Below are positions 54,725 through 64,000 of a stretch of DNA of 64,000 bases, piece by piece (positions within the stretch are counted from its first letter, which is position 1; every line of letters starts with the position of its first letter). The position numbers and the translations under genes were made by a program. The notes beneath the pieces were generated by a model. The model was not told where the DNA came from. It saw nothing but the letters and a program-made list of their open reading frames with translations, and ran no database searches. Source of the DNA: Agriotes lineatus (Eukaryota; Arthropoda; Insecta; Coleoptera; Elateridae); NCBI GenBank assembly GCA_940337035.1, contig CALNHX010007705.1:1-64000 (forward strand), in the 5' to 3' direction.

Positions 54725-54733
54725 CTATATAAG
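54725..54733 (-). promoter_or_regulatory. TATA box of the secreted peptide gene
   Basis: The minus strand reads TTCTTATATAGCC, 45-50 bases before the ATG at 54683. Transcription would start near 54700-54705 and give a 5' leader of about 20 bases. Confidence 0.7.
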
Positions 54734-54739
54734 AAGGTT

Positions 54740-55423
54740 CCATCTTATCAGATTATGATGATAATATATTTTCGTATTGCTTTTTAATCTTTGTTGTTTT
54801 TAAACACACTGTGTCTCGCAAGCAATCGAATTAATGTGTTGTCAAACAGATAACTTTTTTGTATAGTTTGTTTTAACAAATTAAGCAATATAGATATAAG
54901 ATTTCCAAGGCATCTAAATGGCAACTTAAATAATAATTCACGACTTGGAGTCGAGAATATTTTGTTTAAAAGAGATGCAGTATATGAATTTTTTCACTAC
55001 CTTCCTTGCAAGTGATCCTTACACTGTCTGATGTGAGGGATGTAGGAAACATTTACAAAAAATGTTACAGTTTCCATGACAATGTACTTACTTCCCTAGA
55101 GAAGTGAATTACTTACATCGCGCATTTACTATAACTGACGAGATGCCGTGTTTGCCATTTGATTAACATGAACAAAACCATCATCGCTTGTACTATTATC
55201 CTTTTTAATCAGAACACAAACACAAAGCTCACAAAACAGCACTCGCAATCGTATTTACGAATTTTTCACAGTGCGTTTATAACTGTCAAACAAAACGTCA
55301 CAGCGCTGTAACAACTCACCAAGCTCCGAAATAGGCTACTAGATAATTTAGAAAATGTAATAATTTTTCACTATTACCATTTATTTTACATAAGGAAATA
55401 TTGGCAGTGAAAAAAATTATGTA
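54740..55423. other. Upstream region of the secreted peptide gene, no other gene seen
   Basis: AT-rich, no recognisable ORF. It could carry regulatory sites that I cannot identify. Confidence 0.4.
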
Positions 55424-55657
55424 CAGTCGTGTGCAAATAAATCTGGGACAGTGTTTTTTTCACATGCAGATTCAGTTGAGAATTGAAGAATATCTCCATG
55501 GATTTCCTGCTATCATAAAGAGTTACATTAAACTTTAACAGGTACTGAAACCCGTAACTCTCTCTGATAATAGGAAATCCATGGAAATATTCTTCAAATT
55601 CTTAACTGAATCTGCATGTGAAAAAAACACTGTCCCAGATTTATTTCCACACGAATG
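55424..55657. mobile_element. TA-flanked palindromic MITE, copy 2 (234 bp)
   Basis: Same family as 50949-51184: left end CAGTCGTGTGCAAATAAATC, right end with ATTTATTTCCACACGAATG, TA on both sides. The copies differ by scattered substitutions and an inner indel. Confidence 0.87.
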
Positions 55658-55660
55658 TAC

Positions 55661-55752
55661 TTTACACAGGATGTAGGAAGATTTACACTACCTCGAACCT
55701 CACTCAGGCATCAAACGGTCCTCGTTAGTATAAATCTTACCTACATCCCTTG
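55661..55752. repeat. Short palindrome
   Basis: TTTACACAGGATGTAGGAAG...TTACACTA pairs with TAGTATAAATCTTACCTACATCCCTTGTAAA, around a loop of about 30 bases. It is probably a small MITE. Confidence 0.65.
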
Positions 55753-56190
55753 TAAAGTAATATACTATTCATCTATTAGCAGCGTACGTACTGATAATTA
55801 TTTATCCTTGTAACAAAGGTCACCCTCGACACTTGTTACATAAACACTAACAAATAAGAGACTTAAATTGTTACATTAATTGTGCTAGGGAATAATAGTA
55901 AATGAGTTCTAAAAGCCTTACGTGCTTTTGTACGATTTTTTTTCACCTCTTCTGTTCTAGTACCCTTTTTCTTCACTTTTTAAATAAAGCTGTGCATATT
56001 TAAAATGTTTACCCTGTTAACATCCAGTTGTAAAAAGATATCCGATTAAAATAACTTAGAAGTGGCAGAACATTTTGCAAATATTTTTTATGGAGCGTTT
56101 TCCCGTCTATATTAGATCTTCTCGAAGTGTAAATAACATCCTCTTGGTGAGAGTACTTTCTAAAATTGTTGCAAAGCACTTTATATAAAT

Positions 56191-56834
56191 AATATGTTTT
56201 ATCGGACTTTTTCCACTGTCTAGGGTGTATATCACACAACGTTTCGGGAGTTTTGATCTACTCATGTTTTCAGGTGTGCCTGGTTAGTCCTGAGAAGGAC
56301 TGATATTGTACGGTTTTCTACGTAAACTCGTGCCTCCCCCAGGGTTTGAACCCGGGACCGCTGATCGCTGCGATTAGTCCACTCTTACCACTAGGCCACC
56401 AGCGCGGTTATTTATTTTAGTTGTAGACTTATATATATTTTACCGCTGTATGCGCAGTAGACTATTTTTGTAATTCTCTGCGCAGTAGTGGCATCCAAAT
56501 GGGCTTAGGTCTGCGCTACCCTGGCTAATTGGTTCTACTGCCAGCGCTATGTATGTAGCTTCTTTCAGCTTCCTACAGAACCTGTTTTCCTCTGTAGCTA
56601 CAACTAAAACATATAACCGCGCTGATGGCCTAGTGGTAAGAGTGGCAGACTAGTAATAGCAGCGATCAGCGGTCCCGGGTTCAAACCCTGGGGGAGGCAC
56701 GAGTTTACGAAGAAAAACGTACAATATCAGTTCTTCTCAGGACTAACCAGGCACACCTGAAAACAGGAGTAGATTAAAACTCCCGAAACGTTATGTGATA
56801 TACACCCTAGAGGACAGTGGAAAAAGTCCGATAA
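56191..56834. mobile_element. Head-to-head pair of tRNA-derived SINE-like sequences in one inverted repeat
   Basis: Arms of about 237 bp (56191-56426, reading minus; 56598-56834, reading plus) are inverted copies around a 171-base spacer. Each arm starts with a tRNA-like head. The plus arm has TGGCCTAGTGGTAAG (A box, 56626-56640) and GGGTTCAAACCC (B box, 56677-56688). The minus arm has the same boxes at 56385-56399 and 56342-56353. A non-tRNA body follows, with CAGGCACACCTGAAAACA and CTCCCGAAACGTT. The inverted homology extends about 20 bases beyond the tRNA heads, so the pair may have formed by inverted duplication rather than two insertions. Confidence 0.8.
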
Positions 56835-57049
56835 AACATATTATAATAGACCACTGCCAAAAAATGACATTCAGAGAACAACTTTATATACATATTAGTG
56901 TAACATACATAACTATACACTTGTTTAACGTTGCTACATATCAGTAACGAGTCAGCATTTCTGATCAGCACCACCTTAGGCCACCGATATAGTTACGCAA
57001 TATTATTCAACAAACTCTATTTTGAATATTATTTATTGAATACTAGCTG

Positions 57050-57258
57050 ACCCGGCAAACGTTGTTCTGCTCAAAAATAATTTGTTTTTGTATACACATC
57101 TGAATATGAGCGAAATCAGACCATAATTGTCGAATTTGTCGAAACATCAAGTGGTTGTTCAAAAACCTTCGAGGGCGTCCGCACAACAACTCACCAAAGT
57201 TTCATTACAATCGGATGAATGGTATAGGAACGCATACGGGACAAACGAAGAAACATTC
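57050..57258 (+). repeat. Interspersed repeat fragment, copy 1
   Basis: It begins CTAGCTGACCCGGCAAACGT and includes CAATCGGATGAATGGTATAG and a CATTCATTTTTATATA end. The same core is at 58450-58560. Such 'ACCCGGCAAACGTTG' pieces are frequent in insect genomes. The parent element is not identifiable here. Confidence 0.65.
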
Positions 57259-57269
57259 ATTTTTATATA

Positions 57270-58017
57270 CAGGGTGTTCATTAAGTACGCAGACAAACTT
57301 TAAGGGTGATTTCTTTATCAATTCTAAGATAAAAAGTTCATACAAACGTAGGACCTAAACGGCTTCCTTTTTGAAATACAGGAAGTTTAAACAAAAATTA
57401 TTTTTTCTTAAAAATCTGGCGTAGGTTAGTATTTCATAAAGTGGCATTGTTTGGTCAAAATAAATGTAATTTATTTCCACCATTGGTGTGCATCGGGGCC
57501 ACCTCAATTACCTTATTTTAGACAAATCTGGTACGCGACTGTTTTTTAGCCAATACAGCAAGTCTTTTAACGTCATCCATTAAAGCCGTAGAAAAGATGT
57601 AGCTTTTATTTTTTTGTTAGAATAAGCCTATTTCAAGAAAAACGGAAAAATCTGTAACAGCAATTTTGTTCCTTGGACGTTAATGGGACCTAAACGGCGT
57701 CGTTTTCAAAATACAGTTAAAAGAAGTTTAAAAAAATATTATTCAATAACAAACAATGTTATAATAGCTACAACATTTTTGGTGTAACATATTTTCAAAA
57801 TTAAGGCAACTTAGGTGGCTCCGATGCTCCTACCACTGGTGGAAATGAATAAAATTTATTTTGACCGAACAATACCACTTTATGAAATATTAACCTACAC
57901 CAAGTTTCATTAAAATATCTCTAACCGTTTTCCAAATTTTTGAAAAAAAAAATTGTTTAAACTTCCACATCTTGTATTTTGAAAGTGAAACCGGTTAGGT
58001 CCCATGTTAACACCCTG
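57270..58017. mobile_element. Fold-back element (748 bp)
   Basis: Ends CAGGGTGTT and AACACCCTG lie in TATA on both sides. Long imperfect inverted arms follow: TTTCATAAAGTGGCATTG pairs with CAATACCACTTTATGAAA, and GCATCGGGGCCACCT with AGGTGGCTCCGATGC. It inserted at the AT-rich end of the repeat at 57050-57258. No coding content. Confidence 0.83.
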
Positions 58018-58449
58018 TATATAGATATCAATAACCACACTTGGATGAGGACTGTAATTATAATTAGCATCATAATGAAATGCACCAAGATTTATATCAA
58101 CGTGCAGTGTTCGTCTGGATCGAGCAGTGCGTACTCGAACGGTTTCTCATCTTGCTTCTCGTTGCTCGTGATACCCTTTTCTTTCGTCCTTGAAGTGTAG
58201 GTCAACCAATCGCTTATCGTTTTGGTGGCATAATTGATTTGACAGCGAAAGTAATGCTTTGTGACGACTATTACAAATTGACTTGGAAAAAGCAAAGAAA
58301 ATGCCTATGATATCTATTATCTAATGTCAACCGTCAATTGGAATTTCACAATCAACACCACTTGCTATGTCACACGAACTAAAATGTCATTGTTTGTATT
58401 TGATTCAATTCAATTCTGTCAATTTTCATACACTGAAAACAATGGTTGT

Positions 58450-58565
58450 ATTAAGTCAGAAACCTTCGCGGCGTGAGCACAACTCACCTAAGTTTAATCG
58501 CAATCGGATGAACGGTATAGGAACGTATACCGGACAAACAAAATTAACATTCATATTTATATATT
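58450..58565 (+). repeat. Interspersed repeat fragment, copy 2
   Basis: AACCTTCGCGGCGTGAGCAC, CAATCGGATGAACGGTATAG and ACATTCATATTTATATA match copy 1 at 57163-57268 with few differences. Confidence 0.7.
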
Positions 58566-58769
58566 GTTATGATACACCATACGTTGGTCGTAGATAAAAT
58601 TAAAATGTATAAAACAAATTGGGATGTTAGTACAATTCATATTAACCGATTAAAAAAGGTCAATGATGTTTATAAAAGTTTCATGAATAAATTTGAGTTA
58701 AAGCAAATTAGTAATGAAATTATAGCTATTGAACGTTTACAGGTGGTTTGAATATAAAAAAGAATATTT

Positions 58770-61590
58770 AAGAGGCGGTAGTATCTTTCTCTTCTGTCGT
58801 TACTTCATTCTTGAAGTGTCGTGATCTTACGTTTGTCTTCACGTTGTAGAATTAGCAATTCCTCTCCAGTCGTCTCTATCCAACGTGCTCCCTATGTTAT
58901 CCTGGAAGGGTCTTCCCGTAAACATTTTTACTTGGTCAATCCATCGTTTCGGCGAACGTCCTCTAGGTCGTTTCCCCTCGACTTTTCCCTGGACTACCAG
59001 TTTCTCTAGATTATCATCTTTCTTCCTACTAATGTGCCCGAAGTATTCTAGAATTTTTTGTTTAACTATCGTTGATAGTTTGTCCTTGATGCTTAGCTCT
59101 TCAAGTATTGAAGCGTTAGTTCTATGAGCAGTCCAGGGAATCCTCAGCAGTCTTCTCCAGACCCACATCTCAAAGGCATCCAATCTAGTGATGTCTATGG
59201 CTTTCAAGGTCCAGGATTCCGCTGCATACAAGGCGATTGGAAAGACCAGCGTGTTGACTAGCTTGCATTTTGTTGTTTTCTTTATTTGTTTGTCTTTCCA
59301 GATTTTCTCGAGCTTGGTCATAGCTGTTTTAGCGAGGCCTATCCGTCTTCTGATTTCTCCAGTTGAGCCGCCATCCTTACTTATGAGGGCACCCAGATAG
59401 ATGATTTCTTCTACGTTCTCGATTTCGTGTACAGTAGGTGCTCTCTCAATCCTGCGACTGCGATCCACAAGCATGAGTTTTGTTTTTTGGCGATTCAACT
59501 TCAGACCAAAATCCAAACTCACTCTCTCTACTCGCTCGATAAGCCTAGACATCTCTTGTTCGTCTTCAGCGATAAGTGTGGTGACATCAGCATAACGAAG
59601 GTTGTTTATTTTTCTACCGCCGATGATTACACCACCCTCCGAGTCCCCAAGGATTTCCGTATAATATATTCACCGTAAATGTTAAATAATATGGGCGACA
59701 GAACACATCCCTGTCTGACGCCTCTCTCTATATTGAAGGGTTTAGAGTTCCTGCCATCGACTCTGATCAGCGTTGTATTGTTGTTGTACAACTGTTTTAA
59801 TAGAAGAACCAGGTGTTGGGGAGTTTCCATCTCTACCAAGACCTCCAAAGTCGTCGCCAGTTAAGGCAATCGAAAGCCTTGCTATAATCCAGGAAGCAAG
59901 TATACAGGCTTACTATATTCCCTTGATTTTTCAATGATTTGTCTCACATTCATAATCTGGTCTCTGGTGCCTTTACCGCTTACAAAACCAGCCTGCTCCT
60001 GTGGTATTTGCCATTCTAAGAAATTTCTAAGCCGTAACAATAGGATCCTTAGCATGACCTTGCTTGCATGAGATGTTAATGCTATAGTTCTGTAATTATT
60101 GCATTTTTTGCTGGATCCTTTTTTATGTAAGGGTATGAAAGTGGACGTGCACCAGTCATTCGGCCATTCCCTGTCTTCCAGACTTCCTTGCATATTTTCC
60201 ATAGCATATCAATACCTTGCGGGTTTAGGTGTTTAAGCATTTCCGCACTTATATCATCTTCTCCTGGACTCTTATTGTTTTTAAGATGCTTAATTGCATA
60301 TTCTACTTCGCTTCTCAGAATATCTGGCTCTAGCTCTACCTCCTTGATTGTTTGTGTGATATCCTGCTGTTGTTCTGGTGCTGGCTCTAGTGCTGGATCC
60401 TTATACAGGTTCATGCAGTATTGACGCCATACTTGGATAACACTTTCTATTTCAGTGATTACTTTCCCATTTTCGTCCTCTATGGACCACGTCTTTGGTT
60501 TGAATTTTCTGGTGATCTCTTTAATACGTTTGAACAGATCCCGGGACTGATTAGTCTCATGGAATTTTTCAATGTCCATACATATATTCTGCAAGTGTTG
60601 GTTTTTATCTCGTCTCGTCAGTCTTTGTATTTCTCTATTTAATCTCCGATACTCGGCTCTCTGTTCTTCAGTGTTTATTCCTGTTTTCCTAAGATTCTTC
60701 CTTTTCTTTACTTCATTCCAAGTCTCGTCGGTCATCCACTGGTTTTTCTTTACATCTGTTTGTGCATTGTTTAACTGTAGTACTTTCTCCTTACAGTTCG
60801 TCAAACTTATTTTGAGATTTTGCCACATTTCTTCTACTTTAGTACAGTTCATATTGCTCGGAGGGGATTCTGGATTCTCTTCTAGTTCTCTCATGAAATG
60901 ATGCATATCGCTAGACTTTAGAGATGGTTTTTTCCTTTTTACTCTCGGAGCTGTAATGTGTATTTTTATTTTGGCTAGTAGAAGTTTGTGATCGCTCCCA
61001 CACTCAAGTCCAGGTAGGGTCTTGACGTTGTTAACACTGGACCTGCATCTGGCTTGAACTAATATGTAATCTATTTGGTTTTTGTAATTACCATCAGGGG
61101 ACGTCCACGTGTATCGCCGTCTTGGATGTTGAGGAAACAGACTGTTGGTGATAGCCATGTTGTTTTCTATGCCGAACTCAACAAGTTTCTGACCCGCCTC
61201 GTTCCTATTACCCAGCCCGTAGCGCCCAATAAGATGCTTAATGTGTTCATCTTCATGGGTTTGTCCAATTTTTGCGTTCAAGTCGCCTTGAATCATTGTT
61301 ATTTCTTTGCTGGGCATCCCACGTACAATTCTTTCAAGTTCTACATAGAATTGTGTTATTTCATCTTCAGAACTTGTTGATGTTGGAGCATAGATTTGGA
61401 CAATATTTATATTGCATGGTTTAGCAATGATTTTTATAGTGATTATTCTAGAGTTGACAGGATTGTAGCCTATCACACTTGCTTGTATGCGCCTTGGGAT
61501 TATTATTGCTACTCCTTGTATTGAATCTGTTGGATGACCTGAGAAGTATATGGCATTTCCGTTGGCGGTAGTATAAGTAATGACAAATGC
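58770..61590 (-). mobile_element. APE-type LINE, nearly full ORF2 but frameshifted and with mutated RT active site
   Basis: Reading the minus strand from about 61590, an endonuclease lacking its first strands (so without the N-terminal catalytic Glu) shows SGHPTD, VQIYAPTSTSS, GDLNAKIG, NQIDYILV and SDHKLLLAKIKI. A linker ORF runs to 60082 (464 codons from 61476). The RT is spread over three shifted frames: IPLHKKGSSKKCNNYRTIAL (about 60140), IPQEQAGFVSGKGTRDQIM (about 59960), VRQGCVLSPILFNIY (about 59720). At 59585-59605 the catalytic box reads RYADVTTLIA, with Val where the second Asp is expected. The C-terminal part 59552-58839 is intact (ESWTLKAIDITRLDAFEMWV). It is 5' truncated and dead. 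Confidence 0.9.
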
Positions 61591-61599
61591 AAATTTCTA

Positions 61600-62840
61600 A
61601 TAAGAATATAATTAAAGTAGGTAGATATCAAATAAGAATAGAATATAGGAGGTATAGAGAATGGAAATATGGTAGTTAGGAAGTTTTTTCCCATTATTAG
61701 AAAACATGTAAAGAAAATCGTTTCGATATAATTAAAAATATCGAATTTAATCCTCTTTTACTGTAAAATGTCTTGGCTTTTAAGAAGGGTAATCTAAATC
61801 TACTTGGTGTATATAAAAACATGAAATATTAAGAAGCAAGTAAGAGAAGCAAAGAATTTAATTACAGAAGATAATTGGCAAAGCGGTAAAACTTAATGGA
61901 TACAAGGATTGTTATTTACAAGTGAATAATTGAAGAATTAATTGGAACAGTTTTATTGAGAAGACTACATTTGACAAGTAACATAAATAAAAAAGGTATT
62001 TACATTAATCTAAGTGTTGCTGAGTAGAAAGACGATAGAAGTGTTGGTGAAGCGAGAGGATCCATTCCGGAAGGTAGTGAAAGAGACAGGAGCAGATCTG
62101 GGATTGTTTTATTAGCTAGTTGCTGTCAGGGATTTTTGGTTTCGTGGTATTGGACGTGGCCTGACACTGGTGATTTGTTCGTGACAGCTGCATTGCAAGA
62201 AGCTGCATAAAGGGGTCGATTACAGTCTTGAAAATTTTCAAAGTGGAATATACAAGGTGGGTAATTTCTTAGAACATACCAACTATAAAGCAAATAAAGA
62301 CATTTTAAAAGGTGCAATTAATTAAGAAACAATAACTTACCGTATTATATAAAGTTATAATGTACAATTCTTAGAATTGGGCATTTGTCATTGAGATTTG
62401 AGAATTACAGTTGACATTTGGTCGACATTAGAAGTTACATTCAATTTGAATGAATAGTCGAAAAATACTTGAAAATCATTGTTTCAGAACAAAGTAACTA
62501 GATAATTGAACCCAAACCCCTGAAAGAATCTCAGGCGCCATCATCTTAATATTTGAAACTTTTGCATATTAAAAGGTAGAATTCAATTTTAAACAGAGTA
62601 GCCAGTGCAATATATAGATTATTATACAACAGTATTATTATAAAAAATTACACAGTATTACTATTATGAATGAGCTATATAAATGTAGATATGACATTAT
62701 CAACATTTAGCACACACGAATATTCAAAATTTACAATACGTGCCAATGAACTGCAACGTTATTGCTAAATGTTCATTTGTGTTTACCTTTAGCAATTGAC
62801 TCATCCAATACAGATCAAAAATGATTTTTATATAGTATGA
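61600..62840. other. AT-rich intergenic DNA, no gene recognised
   Basis: Short frames only. No repeat structure that I could define. Confidence 0.4.
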
Positions 62841-62842
62841 CT

Positions 62843-62968
62843 ATGAAATACTTCCTAATTTATGAATGCAACTGTAAGTCACTTCAAAATCAAATGTCAA
62901 GTTTGACATTTAAGTATAAACGTAGCTGCATTCATAAATTAATAACTATTCTATAGCTATATTAAACT
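62843..62968. repeat. Palindromic MITE-like sequence
   Basis: TTTATGAATGCA at the left and TGCATTCATAAA at the right enclose a smaller palindrome AAATGTCAAGTTTGACATTT. The left part recurs near 50065-50122. Confidence 0.65.
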
Positions 62969-62989
62969 AATAGTTATTTAACCAACAAG

Positions 62990-63095
62990 TGTGTTAATGA
63001 AGGCGATTAATAATCGAAACTGTTTAAAGCACGAACGAGCGACGAGTGAGTGCCTTTAATAGTTGAGATGATTAATCGCCCGTTAACAAACGAGT
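62990..63095. repeat. Palindromic MITE-like sequence
   Basis: GGCGATTAATAATCGAAACT...TTTAAAG pairs imperfectly with CTTTAATAGTTGAGATGATTAATCGCC. A GTTAATGA/CGTTAAC flank lies on either side. Confidence 0.6.
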
Positions 63096-63099
63096 TGAC

Positions 63100-64000
63100 T
63101 ACAAAATCTTTTTTTGTGGTGAAAAATTTGATTAATACAACTAACCTCCATCAGCGGCGCAGGAACTACTGTAATCATGGGGGGCAAAACATTTTTTTGA
63201 ATGGTTTAACATGACTAAGCTTTATGTTCAACTGTTCCAAAAACACTTTATTATTTAGCGTCCATAAAGTGCCACTTTAGTCCACCTGTTCGCTTGTCAA
63301 TGTTCAATAGTTATTATGAAAATTAAATGTCATTTTATTAAAAACAGGAAAGAAGATTGTATTAGGTTAATGAAAACTTTACAAATAATAGAATGAAATT
63401 CATCTTTAATACCTTACGGTAATAGATCGTTATTCTTGATATTAATAACGCAATTAACCTAGAAGAAGTGCACTTCCAAACTATCAAATGTTTGAATAGC
63501 AACTTGAATTTTCCGTTTGTAATATAAATGATATTGTAGATAAAATAATATCTTCTGCAGTGCAGTCGAACGTAAAGCTTTGCATGTAGCTCATACATAA
63601 TCAAACCTTATTTGACTCGTCCTCTTTACCGCTACGCTACGCTCGCTCTGCATAGAATACTCCAAGAAAGTCCTACATTTATATACTTGATACATCAATA
63701 ACTATAATAGTTACAATTACGCTAAAATGCTTTTTTCTCGATTCCGTCTATCTCTCTCTTTGCCTGTTGGCGGTATAGCTCAACAAGTGTTTGTTAGAGG
63801 AAGGCGATATTTTGCATGCAGATTATATAGCTATCTGGCATAAAACCGAAAACATCTCAGAGTAATATATACAAGGTGAGCACCATAAAAAAAACGACAT
63901 TTTGTTTATTTTTGCTTTAACTGAGAAATAGATAAACGTAATAAGTTGTACATAGCTCAGGCTTTATCATTGTCAAAAATGAGACCTAGCAGATACAGGG
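63100..64000. other. AT-rich end of window, no gene recognised
   Basis: A TATACAAGGTGAGCACCATA stretch near 63870 could be the outer end of a DNA transposon that runs off the window. Otherwise nothing is supported. Confidence 0.35.

Noticed and set aside
56342..56688. Two apparent tRNA genes with A and B boxes
   Set aside because: The boxes are followed by a shared non-tRNA body and no clean acceptor stem closes around them, so they are SINE heads.

Overview
The window looks like insect nuclear DNA, and I infer a beetle with only moderate confidence. It is AT-rich and dense in decayed mobile elements, with widely separated host ORFs, GT-AG introns and arthropod-style repeats: Bel-Pao, Gypsy, several non-LTR lineages, mariner, hAT, PIF/Harbinger and piggyBac-like MITEs, and a tRNA-derived SINE. 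A 23-base run of N at 43429-43451 marks a draft scaffold join.

Layout. 1-5500 holds retroelement wreckage (a non-LTR tail and a Bel-Pao pol remnant), a CT microsatellite and a 60-bp tandem repeat. 5869-16101 and 16907-27117 are two copies of one segment of about 10.2 kb lying head to tail. Each copy carries an intronless ORF for an unusual protein made of two consecutive SIAH/Sina-type E3 ligase modules. The upstream copy is intact (507 codons). The downstream copy has a stop exactly at a zinc-binding cysteine codon. Identity between the copies is patchy along their length, which points to gene conversion or to unmerged haplotypes. 27120-28984 is a decayed hAT transposase with its 3' terminal repeat.

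30093-40814 contains two divergently oriented, related C2H2 zinc-finger genes. A young Gypsy-type LTR retrotransposon lies between them (identical 236-bp LTRs, CCGT target duplication) and itself carries a piggyBac-like MITE in its leader. Large fold-back elements fill the rest of that interval. 41184-43410 has a possible orphan exon and a 5'-truncated LINE.

45268-53545 is a nest of DNA transposons: a DUF4817/DDE transposase interrupted by a PIF/Harbinger MITE with TAA duplications, a hAT-like element with 8-bp duplications interrupted by a mariner, MITEs, and an internally deleted transposon. 54365-54683 is a compact two-exon gene on the minus strand for a 62-residue secreted six-cysteine peptide. 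It has a TATA box, signal peptide, phase-1 intron and poly(A) signal, and is the best-supported small host gene here. 55424-58017 carries further MITEs, a head-to-head pair of tRNA-derived SINE sequences and a fold-back element. 58770-61590 is a decayed minus-strand APE-type LINE. I recognise no gene after 61590.

Nothing here forms an operon or pathway. The plausible host genes are the double-SIAH gene (and its damaged copy), the two zinc-finger genes and the secreted peptide gene.
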